Below are positions 43,153 through 53,470 of a stretch of DNA of 64,000 bases, piece by piece (position 1 is the first letter of the stretch; each line of letters begins with the position of its first letter). A program made the translations under genes and the position numbers. This DNA comes from Pomphorhynchus laevis (Eukaryota > Acanthocephala > Palaeacanthocephala > Echinorhynchida > Pomphorhynchidae): positions 62,001-126,000 of the forward strand of contig WNNJ02001928.1 in assembly GCA_012934845.2 (NCBI GenBank), read 5' to 3'. The notes under the pieces are model-generated. The model did not search any database, was not told the origin of the DNA, and was given only the letters and a program-made list of their open reading frames with translations.

Positions 43153-43174
43153 AAATAAAAATGGGTACGCCTGA
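42476..43174 (+). pseudogene. Merlin transposase, C-terminally truncated
   Basis: Starts MDNLDHYEQL. It has Cys pairs of the N-terminal zinc-binding part (CIICDTY, then GWRCYKNGC), the helix-turn-helix region (IIASKITSDRTIRKIF) and the first two catalytic Asp residues (VQIDETML, IMTDEHKSY). After residue 225 the sequence stutters (RLNKNGYE then LNKNGYA) and ends, so the third catalytic residue is missing. It cannot transpose itself, though its 5' terminal repeat is present. Confidence 0.88.
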
Positions 43175-43320
43175 CGATCTGATACGAGTGTGGGATATTC
43201 TTACGCAAGTTGATCCGCATTTTGGATACTATGTAATAGTATCCTATGAGCTACTCGATACTACAAGGAGGTCACATGCCAACGAGCTCCTCGATCCACA
43301 CGAAATTCCTCAGTGACTTT
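43155..43320 (+). pseudogene. RLE-type RT fragment abutting M2
   Basis: In another frame it reads 'GTPDDLIRVWDILTQVDPHF' then 'GYYVIVSYELL'. This resembles the segment after motif C in the RLE-type RT (compare 'RFLQTHGPQYGFYINPRKCK' at 25.77 kb). It is GC-richer than the flanks. Confidence 0.45.
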
Positions 43321-43340
43321 TCACACAAAAGACAATCCGG

Positions 43341-44505
43341 ATCAGAGGTAGAATTTTCCCCCCGGGGGGAAAATTCTACCTCTGATGAATAAAAAAATAA
43401 AAAATAAAAAAATAAAAAATAAAAAATAAATACATAAATAAATTAAAAAAAAATAAATAAAATAAATAAATAAATAAAAATCGTTAATCATATTAAACTT
43501 TTATTAAATCAAAAATTATATACTGATATTTCTCACGATTGTTATAAAATAAACAAAACTCTTTAAGGAAATTGGGTCTATATGTAGTTAATACCCCTTT
43601 CTGCTTCTTTATTTCGTTTTTTATTTGGCCGTTAAAGGACTCCACAGACTGAGTATGAGCACCAGTATTTTTATCAACAAAATTATATTTATGACATACT
43701 GTCTTATGTTCATATCCATTTTTATTTAATCTGCTATACGACTTGTGCTCGTCGGTCATTATAGTCGAATGGGGAAGCACTTGTGAGGATATTATGGGTA
43801 GAATAGTGGTTTGTGCTTTATCCGCGATTACTCTAGCAAAGGATCTTTCAATTTTATCCCCGACCTCGACAATACACAAAGCGTCGGTTCTGTTTGTGTA
43901 AGATCTTCCACGATGAGACTTACACTTGTAATTTAACATGGTTTCATCTATTTGCACTATTTTTCCAGGGCCACCAAGTTTATCTTCACTAAAATCAGTT
44001 TCCGGTATCAACTTATTAAGTTTATAAAAAATTTTTCTAATGGTCCGATCCGATGTGATTTTAGAGGCTATTATTGAGTGTGTTGGCTGCTTCACACATT
44101 TCTTGATTAACACACGTAAAATAGTTCTAATATCAATCGAAAACCCATCAAAAAAACTTCCCTTTCGTATTGAAATGTATTTTTTTAAGTTTGTGCAGCC
44201 ATTCTTATAACACCTCCAACCATATCCATCAATAGAACGTTTATAAAGACTAAGCTTCATATAAGTATCACAGATAATGCATTTCATAGACCGAACTAAA
44301 TACCTTGAATCAAACAAGTGGTCTATAAAATCTTGCTGTGTTGAGCTAATTATTAGCTGTTCGTAGTGATCTAGGTTATCCATGGGGTAAATCTGAATTT
44401 TTTTATTTATAGTTTAGGAGGAAAAAAAAGTAGCTGTTCGTAGTGATCTAGGGGGGGAAATTTTACCTCTTATCGCCTAGGGGGGGAAATTCTACCTCTG
44501 ATCCC
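43341..44505 (-). mobile_element. Merlin DNA transposon M3, complete
   Basis: Read on the minus strand: doubled 5' terminal repeat (44505 inward; inner copy about 44446-44473), leader, 296-residue transposase, AT-rich 3' UTR, and a 3' end formed by a 46-bp perfect palindrome of the terminal repeat (about 43342-43387). I could not find a matching 8-9 bp target duplication outside either end. Confidence 0.88.
43493..44383 (-). CDS. Merlin (IS1016/ISXO2-like) DDE transposase, intact
   Basis: 296 residues with no break. Zinc-binding N-terminus (C36-C39 in MKCIICDTY, then C58 and C63 in WRCYKNGC), a helical region (HSIIASKITSDRTIRK), catalytic D about 144 (VQIDETML), catalytic D about 211 (IMTDEHKSY) and catalytic E about 252 (QSVESFNGQIKNEIKK). 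Length and motifs fit eukaryotic Merlin transposases, which cut and paste elements with short terminal repeats. The start codon follows an 80-bp leader. It is near identical to the two truncated copies, so the family spread recently. It is the only transposase gene here that looks whole. Confidence 0.9.
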   Translation of the reverse strand: MDNLDHYEQLIISSTQQDFIDHLFDSRYLVRSMKCIICDTYMKLSLYKRSIDGYGWRCYKNGCTNLKKYISIRKGSFFDGFSIDIRTILRVLIKKCVKQPTHSIIASKITSDRTIRKIFYKLNKLIPETDFSEDKLGGPGKIVQIDETMLNYKCKSHRGRSYTNRTDALCIVEVGDKIERSFARVIADKAQTTILPIISSQVLPHSTIMTDEHKSYSRLNKNGYEHKTVCHKYNFVDKNTGAHTQSVESFNGQIKNEIKKQKGVLTTYRPNFLKEFCLFYNNREKYQYIIFDLIKV

Positions 44506-44547
44506 AAAGTTCGAATCGTCGGCAAACCATCTTTGAGTGACGGCTTA

Positions 44548-44841
44548 AATTTATAAAAATTGATTTTTATCTTAAATTTTAACTTGATAAATTCTATCGT
44601 CATATTAATATAAATTGTATAAAATATTATATAATTATTTATATTTTATCTTTATTTTTATTTATTTATAGTATCATATACGTAAAGGCAGTTATTTGAT
44701 CTGTTGATTAATTAAAAACCAAAAAAAATAAATTTATTTAAAAATAAATGACTTATTCAGTTAATTTGAACACTTATAAATGAATGTATAAATGTATTTG
44801 ATTACTAATTATTTCTAAAATAAAATATATTTTTCAAATAA
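44548..44841 (+). repeat. 293-bp duplicated segment, copy 2
   Basis: This is the partner of 36518-36810, differing by a few bases. It lies between Merlin M3 and the reversed LINE. Confidence 0.85.
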
Positions 44842-45350
44842 CATGGTTGAAATCACCAGCAACAAATATATAATTATCTGATTTGTATGTCAACTGGATG
44901 ATTTGATCAACCGCGTTTTTTGACAATTCTTGATTTATGGCTACGCAGGGAGGACAATAGATCACAATTAAGGTTGATTGAAAATTTCGAGTATCATTTG
45001 ATATGTTGAGCTCAACAGCCAGGTATTCAACTCCATCAAAGCAACCCTTTGAGATTTGTGATGCCGACAACGCGATGTCATTTCGAACAAATATACATAC
45101 TCCACCATGTATCTTTTTTTCGATTAAAATAAAATGAATTAAAGTTTCCTAGAGAGAATTAATGACACGAATCATCTGTAAGCCATGATTCAGAAATTAA
45201 GATTATATCAACATTATAAGTTGAAACTACGGATGCAAGTAGGTCCATTTTATTAGATTAACCCTGCACATTTGAATAATATATGGTTGGATAAGGGAAA
45301 TATATTAGGGAATGTAAATCTTGATTTACAAGATTTGAATTCCTTTTTTC
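44842..45350 (-). pseudogene. LINE APE endonuclease fragment (reverse)
   Basis: Minus strand: 'VQGLISNKMDLLASVVST' (near 45230-45260), 'DIILISESWLTDDS' (near 45190), 'GVCIFVRNDIALSASQ' (near 45080) and 'SDNYIFVAGDFNHV' (near 44845-44880). These are the APE endonuclease landmarks (N, E and GDFN), in order. RT is absent because the copy ends abruptly at 44842, where the duplicated segment begins. One or two frame changes occur. The family is jockey/CR1-like and distinct from the 7.9/19.6 kb LINE. Confidence 0.75.
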
Positions 45351-45378
45351 AATGATCTTTTGCTTCTCATTTATAGCA

Positions 45379-46620
45379 TTACAGGTTTCCAACGGGAATA
45401 ATGATTTTGTCCCAAGCGAAAATCCAACATTTTTCACGTGGATTGTTATTTGCCGTGTATACCAACTCGTTATTTTTTAGTTTCTTTAAACGATTTCTTT
45501 CTGCAATGCTTCTATAAGGAAATAATCGATATGGAGGTTCAACAAATCCTCTCATTGACAGAAAAAGACTAGCTTGACTCTCATTTTCGAGTATGATTTT
45601 AACAAGTTTTGGTTTGTAAGAAGATTCTCCTTTTATACCTAGATGTAATCTAACTCTTATCACTGCCTTTATACATATCGATCGTTTAGCTGGAGGATTA
45701 TATTTATTTACAAGATTTTTCAAAATACATGATACTTCCTAAATATCCCATGTGATACGCTCATCCGCATTCAAAGAAGAAGACTCACCCATGTTTGACA
45801 ACATGATGCATTGTCGAGGAGAAGCAAACTTAGGTCTCCGTTTGTTGTATGTAACAAATCTCGCAACACTGCGATTTGTAATTTTATGTTGATATTGCTG
45901 GGAATGTGATGTAATATGATTTACATAGTTGGAAGGTATGTCCTTACCAAAAGTAGAGTTCTTGACTGCCTCATAAGTAGGGATAGAAGATTTTGGTGAC
46001 GGTGCTGAAAGTCCACAATTACTTGGCACAAAGCCTGACAGAGGGCTATAGCAAACACCGTTAGATTCTGAGCGAATAGTATGCTCGATATGCCTACCCA
46101 CACATCCTAAATATGTGGTATTTGTTTGATCGTTAGACACCTTTTCAGTCGATATAGACATACGTGGATGTATTTGTCACTAGGTACGTACATACAAGTC
46201 AATATGGGACATAGTTCAGTTGAACATTTAATTAGCAGTTTCTTAAAGTTCGATGGGTCAGTTGTTAATTTTGTTATTGACGAAGGAGAGTTATGCAACG
46301 GTTCTGATAAAGTTGTGCTCGGAGCTATTGAGTCTATACTTGATAAGGAACGTGTACTATTTGGCGCATTATTTACATTCCTTAAAAAAGACAATTTAAA
46401 TTTTTCAGTGAAACAAACAAGGCGTTCGATCAGATCACTTTTTTGCCTATATAACACAGTAAACGTTTCCTACATTCTTCCTGCAAATCCACGTACCTGA
46501 ATGTATGTAAGTCTTTTGGTAAAGATCGCATTGAAGCTGAGTCCAATAAACAACTATACTTACGTGGTCGTCCTCGCATCATGAATGATATATTACCAAG
46601 GAAAATACAATTCACCTGAA
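45379..46620 (-). pseudogene. LINE ORF1 remnant (reverse)
   Basis: Upstream of the endonuclease on the minus strand. The piece 45379-45723 reads 'KPKLVKIILENESQASLFL' and 'YRLFPYRSIAERNRLKK', which matches the pattern of CR1/jockey ORF1 RNA-binding domains ('RP..V.F......L......V....D.T..ER'). 45739-46615 is a Ser/Thr-rich N-terminal region with several frame changes. Together with 44842-45350 this is the 5' part of one LINE. Confidence 0.55.
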
Positions 46621-46625
46621 GTGAT
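46607..46625 (+). repeat. 19-bp direct repeat, left
   Basis: TACAATTCACCTGAAGTGA is repeated exactly at 46903-46921, enclosing about 277 bp. It lies between the reversed LINE and Naiad copy F. Confidence 0.85.
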
Positions 46626-46902
46626 AACTAAAGTATATAACGTCCTTAAGGAAGCAATGTCAGATAAATGGATAATGAAGATATGTGAGGAAAATAAACT
46701 AATAACAAAAATAAAATAGATAGGAAACCAAAATTAATCGATAACGCAAAAGTTTAAAGATCACTAAAAGTAAAAGTGATAGAATAAGTAAACAAGACAA
46801 ACTGTCTAAATATGTGCTGTAAAACAAGTTTTCCCAGATTTTGTTTTGTAAAAATCTTCGAACCAGAAAGAAATTCGAAGTTGTTGTAAAATTTCTAAAT
46901 TC
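46626..46902. other. 277-bp segment between 19-bp direct repeats
   Basis: AT-rich, with no coding content or terminal repeats that I can see. It may be an inserted sequence with a target duplication, or the product of a local duplication. Confidence 0.4.
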
Positions 46903-46921
46903 AATACAATTCACCTGAAGT
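46903..46921 (+). repeat. 19-bp direct repeat, right
   Basis: An exact copy of 46607-46625. Naiad homology begins a few bases further on. Confidence 0.85.
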
Positions 46922-48127
46922 GAATACAACATATGAACGTAGTGAGTTGAGTTTAGAAACAATTATTACAAGTCACTGTTCTATAATGGATAAAAAGGGT
47001 ATAAAGGTTAAATTAGATAATAAAACTATACCTATATTATATTGGAATCCAAAATTACATAAAAATCCAAAAAAACCTTGGTTCATATGTAGTGCGTTTA
47101 AATGTACATTAAAACCACTTTCTATCTATATGAATAAAATACTTAAAGTAATTAAAGCACATTTTAAAAAATATTGCAAGGTAATCGAAATTAATACTGG
47201 TATAAAACACTATTTCAGTATTAATTCTACAAAAGAATTTTTAGAACAGACAAAAGGAATAAATTTTCAAAATATAAATACATACGATTTTAGTACGCTT
47301 TATACAAATCTAGATTTAGTAGATATTAAAGAAAAGTTAGTAAAATTAATTAATCTTATATTCGGAAAAAGATATACATATGTTATAATAATTATAACGC
47401 CTATCTAACAAAAATTAAACCATCAAATAAATATAAATATATGGATAAAATTGAATTAATAGAATCCTTAAATATTTTGATAAATCAAAATTATTTAAAA
47501 GCAGGGACATCTATATTTAGACAAGTAAAAGGTGTTCCATTGGGTGGTAATAGTAGCCCAATTATGGCTCACTTGTTTTTAAGCTTTATAGAATATGAAT
47601 TTGTTCATAACTGTGTAAAAACTAAATCTAAACAATATAAATATATGAAATATATGTTTCGATACATTGATGATATATGTGTATTTAATTCTAATAATTT
47701 TTATTCAATTAGTGAGCACATTTATCCAGAAAGCCTTATTCTTAACAAAACCAATATTAATGATAAAGAAGGTGTATATCTAGATATGAACATTAAAATA
47801 ACATTAACTAAAACTACTATTAATTTATATCGTAAAGATGACATATTTAAATTTACAAGAAACATATTTTTGCATGAGCATTCATGCATACCATATAATA
47901 TAAAATATAATACATTAAATAATGAAATTTTAAGAATTGCAACAATATGTAATGATATTGGCTTTCTTCAAAATCATTTAAATAATTTAATAGATACATA
48001 TTTTAAACTAGGTTACTATAAAAATAACATCAAGCAGAAAATAGTAAAATATATAAATCAACACAATAATATAAAGAATAAATTTAAACTCTTAAGTGGC
48101 AAATTTTTATGGATGAATAATAAATAA
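46922..48127 (+). pseudogene. Naiad reverse transcriptase (copy F)
   Basis: It reads from 'SELSLETIITSHCSIMDKKG' and 'LYWNPKLHKNPKKPWFICSA' through motif A (YDFSTLYT). A small deletion near 47380 shifts the frame. The rest (47441-48127) has motif B as VPLGGNSSPIMAHLFL (Met to Leu and Asp to His compared with other copies) and motif C YIDDICVF. Unlike copy C, the join before MNKILKV is in frame. Confidence 0.85.
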
Positions 48128-48164
48128 TATACTTTGCATTAGAATAAGATACTAGATAGTTATT

Positions 48165-48264
48165 TCAGAGGAAATACATCATTAGCATGTATTTGGCTTT
48201 GCTGCTATGTTGGGTAGAGGAGTTAAGGGCCGAAACCTGATAGCATAGCAGTTCCTCCTGATGA
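48165..48264 (+). ncRNA. Structured module, copy F, with altered but pairing helix
   Basis: GGCTTT (48195-48200) faces AGGGCC (48226-48231). The consensus is GGCCCC/GGGGCC. All six positions still pair (two G-U, one U-A). CTGCTATG/CATAGCAG (48202-48209/48244-48251) and GAGGAA/TTCCTC (48168-48173/48252-48257) are unchanged. Confidence 0.6.
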
Positions 48265-48574
48265 CCTCTAATTCTTATTCTGATACAACGTCTGTTATTT
48301 ATTAGTCAATTCATAAAAATGACGTTTATTTTAAATTTTATTTTTTATTTTTATTTTTTAACTTGATTTAAATTATAGAAAATCTAAAAACAATTATTAA
48401 TTTTATTATTTAATTATTAAATTTTGATTTAGCATTATTATGTTTTGTTTATTTTATAATTATATAACAATACGTAGACTCAGTTAGCTGATTTAATTTC
48501 TTCCGAGAAATCTCGATCTTTATATTCACAACAATGCAAGCGATCTTTGTGAGCGCAGCGATCTGAAGTTTGCG

Positions 48575-49030
48575 GGTAGGCAGATCTGAAATATTACTTG
48601 TCAGCAGATCTGAAATATTGCTTGTTAGCAGATCTAAAATATTGATGGCAGCAGATCTGAAATATTGCTTGTTAGCAGATCTAAAATATTGATGGCAGCA
48701 GATCTGAAATATTGCTTGTCAGCAGATCTGAAATATTGTTTGTTAGCAGATCTAAAATATTGATGGCAGCAGATCTGAAATATTACTTGTCAGCAGATCT
48801 GAAATATTGCTTGTTAGCAGATCTAAAATATTGATGGCAGCAGATCTAAAATATTGCTTGTCAGCAGATCTAAAATATTGCTTGTCAGCAGATCTAAAAT
48901 ATTGCTTGTCAGCAGATCTAAAATATTACTTGTCAGCAGATCTAAAATATTGCTTGTCAGCAGATCTGAAATATTGCTTGTCAGCAGATCTGAAATATTG
49001 CTTGTCAGCAGATCTGAAATATTGTGTAAG
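48575..49030 (+). repeat. 24-bp minisatellite (unit 1)
   Basis: The unit is CAGCAGATCTGAAATATTGCTTGT, with a shorter variant ending 'attgatgg'. The 24-bp period keeps frames open and gives spurious octapeptide repeats ([16 protein letters not shown]). It recurs at 50288-50743 and 52001-52456 in the other two units. Confidence 0.92.
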
Positions 49031-49059
49031 ATGTTGTAATCAAGAAAATTTTTACTTCG

Positions 49060-50043
49060 AGTATAAAAAAACTAGTAATAAAAAACGGTAATAAAATAAA
49101 AAATCCAGTAATGAAATTAAAAAACAAGAATTAAAATAAAAAATAAAAACTAGCAATAAAATAAATAACTAGTAATTATATAAAAAACTAGTAATAAAAT
49201 AAAATCAAGTAACAAAATTAAAAATAAAAACTAGTAATAAAATAAAAAAACTAGTAATAAAATTAAAAAAAAACAAGTAAAAAAATAAAAAACAAGTAAT
49301 CAAATGAAAAAAAACTTGTAATAAAATAAAAAAACTAGTAATTAAACAAAATAAAGTAATAAAAAACAAGTAATAAAATAAAACAAACAAGTAATAAAAT
49401 AAAAAATAAAAACTAGTAATTAAATAAAAAATAAAAACTAGTAATCAAATAAAAAACAGTAATAAAATAAAAAAAACTAGTAATAAAATAAAATCAAGTA
49501 ATAAAATTAAAAATAAAAACTAGTAATAAAAAAACAAGTAATAAAATGAAAAATAAAAGCTAGTAATAAAATAAAAAACTAGTAATAAAATGAAAAATAA
49601 AACTAGTAATAAAATAAAAAACAAGTAATAAAATGAAAAATAAAAACTAGTAATAAAATAAAAAACTAGTAATTATATAAAAAAATCTAGTAATAAAATA
49701 AAAAACAAGTAATAAAATTAAAAATAAAAACTTGTAATAAAATAAAAAACAAGTAATAAAATAAAAAATAAAACTAGTAATAAAATATAAAAAAATAGTA
49801 ATAAAATAAAAAAACAAGTAAAAAAATAAAAAGCAAGTAATCAAATAAAAAAAACTTGTAATAAAATAAAAAACTAGTAATAAAATAAAAACACTTGTAA
49901 TAAAATAAAAAACAAGTAATAAAAAAAATAAAACTAGTAATAAAATAAAAAACAAGTAATAACATGAAAAATAAAAACTAGTAATTTAAAAAAAACTAGT
50001 AATCAAATAAAAAACAGTAATAAAATAAAAAAAACTAGTAATA
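49060..50043 (+). repeat. AT-rich minisatellite, CTAGTAATAAAATAAAA type
   Basis: Degenerate units of about 17-25 bp alternate 'ctagtaataaaataaaaaa' and 'caagtaataaaatgaaaaat'. Low-complexity reverse frames (FITSFLFYYK) are by-products. It recurs in units 2 and 3. Confidence 0.9.
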
Positions 50044-53000
50044 AAATTTTATTTTTTATTTTTTATTTTTTTAACTTGATTTAAATTATAGAAAATCTAA
50101 AAACAATTATTAATTTTATTATTTAATTATTAAATTTTGATTTAGCATTATTATGTTTTGTTTATTTTATAATTATATAACAATACGTAGACTCAGTTAG
50201 CTGATTTAATTTCTTCCGAGAAATCTCGATCTTTATATTCACAACAATGCAAGCGATCTTTGTGAGCGCAGCGATCTGAAGTTTGCGGGTAGGCAGATCT
50301 GAAATATTACTTGTCAGCAGATCTGAAATATTGCTTGTTAGCAGATCTAAAATATTGATGGCAGCAGATCTGAAATATTGCTTGTTAGCAGATCTAAAAT
50401 ATTGATGGCAGCAGATCTGAAATATTGCTTGTCAGCAGATCTGAAATATTGTTTGTTAGCAGATCTAAAATATTGATGGCAGCAGATCTGAAATATTACT
50501 TGTCAGCAGATCTGAAATATTGCTTGTTAGCAGATCTAAAATATTGATGGCAGCAGATCTAAAATATTGCTTGTCAGCAGATCTAAAATATTGCTTGTCA
50601 GCAGATCTAAAATATTGCTTGTCAGCAGATCTAAAATATTACTTGTCAGCAGATCTAAAATATTGCTTGTCAGCAGATCTGAAATATTGCTTGTCAGCAG
50701 ATCTGAAATATTGCTTGTCAGCAGATCTGAAATATTGTGTAAGATGTTGTAATCAAGAAAATTTTTACTTCGAGTATAAAAAAACTAGTAATAAAAAACG
50801 GTAATAAAATAAAAAAATCCAGTAATGAAATTAAAAAACAAGAATTAAAATAAAAAATAAAAACTAGCAATAAAATAAATAACTAGTAATTATATAAAAA
50901 ACTAGTAATAAAATAAAATCAAGTAACAAAATTAAAAATAAAAACTAGTAATAAAATAAAAAAACTAGTAATAAAATTAAAAAAAAACAAGTAAAAAAAT
51001 AAAAAACAAGTAATCAAATGAAAAAAAACTTGTAATAAAATAAAAAAACTAGTAATTAAACAAAATAAAGTAATAAAAAACAAGTAATAAAATAAAACAA
51101 ACAAGTAATAAAATAAAAAATAAAAACTAGTAATTAAATAAAAAATAAAAACTAGTAATCAAATAAAAAACAGTAATAAAATAAAAAAAACTAGTAATAA
51201 AATAAAATCAAGTAATAAAATTAAAAATAAAAACTAGTAATAAAAAAACAAGTAATAAAATGAAAAATAAAAGCTAGTAATAAAATAAAAAACTAGTAAT
51301 AAAATGAAAAATAAAACTAGTAATAAAATAAAAAACAAGTAATAAAATGAAAAATAAAAACTAGTAATAAAATAAAAAACTAGTAATTATATAAAAAAAT
51401 CTAGTAATAAAATAAAAAACAAGTAATAAAATTAAAAATAAAAACTTGTAATAAAATAAAAAACAAGTAATAAAATAAAAAATAAAACTAGTAATAAAAT
51501 ATAAAAAAATAGTAATAAAATAAAAAAACAAGTAAAAAAATAAAAAGCAAGTAATCAAATAAAAAAAACTTGTAATAAAATAAAAAACTAGTAATAAAAT
51601 AAAAACACTTGTAATAAAATAAAAAACAAGTAATAAAAAAAATAAAACTAGTAATAAAATAAAAAACAAGTAATAACATGAAAAATAAAAACTAGTAATT
51701 TAAAAAAAAACTAGTAATCAAATAAAAAACAGTAATAAAATAAAAAAAACTAGTAATAAAATTTTATTTTTTATTTTTTATTTTTTAACTTGATTTAAAT
51801 TATAGAAAATCTAAAAACAATTATTAATTTTATTATTTAATATTAAATTTTGATTTAGCATTATTATGTTTTGTTTATTTTATAATTATATAACAATACG
51901 TAGACTCAGTTAGCTGATTTAATTTCTTCCGAGAAATCTCGATCTTTATATTCACAACAATGCAAGCGATCTTTGTGAGCGCAGCGATCTGAAGTTTGCG
52001 GGTAGGCAGATCTGAAATATTACTTGTCAGCAGATCTGAAATATTGCTTGTTAGCAGATCTAAAATATTGATGGCAGCAGATCTGAAATATTGCTTGTTA
52101 GCAGATCTAAAATATTGATGGCAGCAGATCTGAAATATTGCTTGTCAGCAGATCTGAAATATTGTTTGTTAGCAGATCTAAAATATTGATGGCAGCAGAT
52201 CTGAAATATTACTTGTCAGCAGATCTGAAATATTGCTTGTTAGCAGATCTAAAATATTGATGGCAGCAGATCTAAAATATTGCTTGTCAGCAGATCTAAA
52301 ATATTGCTTGTCAGCAGATCTAAAATATTGCTTGTCAGCAGATCTAAAATATTACTTGTCAGCAGATCTAAAATATTGCTTGTCAGCAGATCTGAAATAT
52401 TGCTTGTCAGCAGATCTGAAATATTGCTTGTCAGCAGATCTGAAATATTGTGTAAGATGTTGTAATCAAGAAAATTTTTACTTCGAGTATAAAAAAACTA
52501 GTAATAAAAAACGGTAATAAAATAAAAAAATCCAGTAATGAAATTAAAAAACAAGAATTAAAATAAAAAATAAAAACTAGCAATAAAATAAATAACTAGT
52601 AATTATATAAAAAACTAGTAATAAAATAAAATCAAGTAACAAAATTAAAAATAAAAACTAGTAATAAAATAAAAAAACTAGTAATAAAATTAAAAAAAAA
52701 CAAGTAAAAAAATAAAAAACAAGTAATCAAATGAAAAAAAACTTGTAATAAAATAAAAAAACTAGTAATTAAACAAAATAAAGTAATAAAAAACAAGTAA
52801 TAAAATAAAACAAACAAGTAATAAAATAAAAAATAAAAACTAGTAATTAAATAAAAAATAAAAACTAGTAATCAAATAAAAAACAGTAATAAAATAAAAA
52901 AAACTAGTAATAAAATAAAATCAAGTAATAAAATTAAAAATAAAAACTAGTAATAAAAAAACAAGTAATAAAATGAAAAATAAAAGCTAGTAATAAAATA

Positions 53001-53470
53001 AAAAACTAGTAATAAAATGAAAAATAAAACTAGTAATAAAATAAAAAACAAGTAATAAAATGAAAAATAAAAACTAGTAATAAAATAAAAAACTAGTAAT
53101 TATATAAAAAAATCTAGTAATAAAATAAAAAACAAGTAATAAAATTAAAAATAAAAACTTGTAATAAAATAAAAAACAAGTAATAAAATAAAAAATAAAA
53201 CTAGTAATAAAATATAAAAAAATAGTAATAAAATAAAAAAACAAGTAAAAAAATAAAAAGCAAGTAATCAAATAAAAAAAACTTGTAATAAAATAAAAAA
53301 CTAGTAATAAAATAAAAACACTTGTAATAAAATAAAAAACAAGTAATAAAAAAAATAAAACTAGTAATAAAATAAAAAACAAGTAATAACATGAAAAATA
53401 AAAACTAGTAATTTAAAAAAAAACTAGTAATCAAATAAAAAACAGTAATAAAATAAAAAAAACTAGTAAT

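Larger units (their letters stand above)
46922..48494 (+). mobile_element. Naiad copy F, 5'-truncated
   Basis: The RT region plus pseudo-LTR (48160-48494). Its tail is the left part of a 1713-bp unit that is repeated three times downstream. Confidence 0.85.
48333..53470 (+). repeat. Tandem triplication of a 1713-bp unit
   Basis: Unit starts are near 48333, 50044 and 51758. Each unit holds the Naiad tail (from 'aaattttatttttt' to 'cagttagctgattt'), a short unique stretch ('cttccgagaaatctcgatc'), a 24-bp minisatellite, and an AT-rich minisatellite based on 'aaactagtaataaaataaaa'. The units differ by only a few 1-bp changes in A/T runs, so the amplification is very recent, or is partly an assembly effect. 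Confidence 0.93.

Noticed and set aside
43493-44383. Bacterial contamination, because the transposase resembles IS1016/ISXO2 proteins
   Set aside because: Merlin elements are the known eukaryotic relatives. Three copies sit among eukaryotic retroelements in AT-rich DNA with no bacterial genes.
44505-44530. tRNA gene suggested by 'agttcgaatcg' (B-box-like)
   Set aside because: No matching A box, anticodon arm or acceptor stem is present around it.
46126-46500. 124-codon plus-strand frame
   Set aside because: It is the antisense of the reversed LINE ORF1 region, whose minus-strand downstream neighbour is the clear endonuclease.
48575-49030. CRISPR-like array
   Set aside because: There are no unique spacers; this is a simple tandem minisatellite in a metazoan genome.
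48807-49091. Octapeptide-repeat frames in the 24-bp minisatellite (and the copies at 50.5 and 52.2 kb)
   Set aside because: The 24-bp period keeps frames open. No start context and no selection signal, and they occur in more than one frame at once.
49647-49965. Hydrophobic minus-strand frames in the AT-rich array (FYFITSFLFYY type)
   Set aside because: Low-complexity translation of the minisatellite, not membrane proteins.
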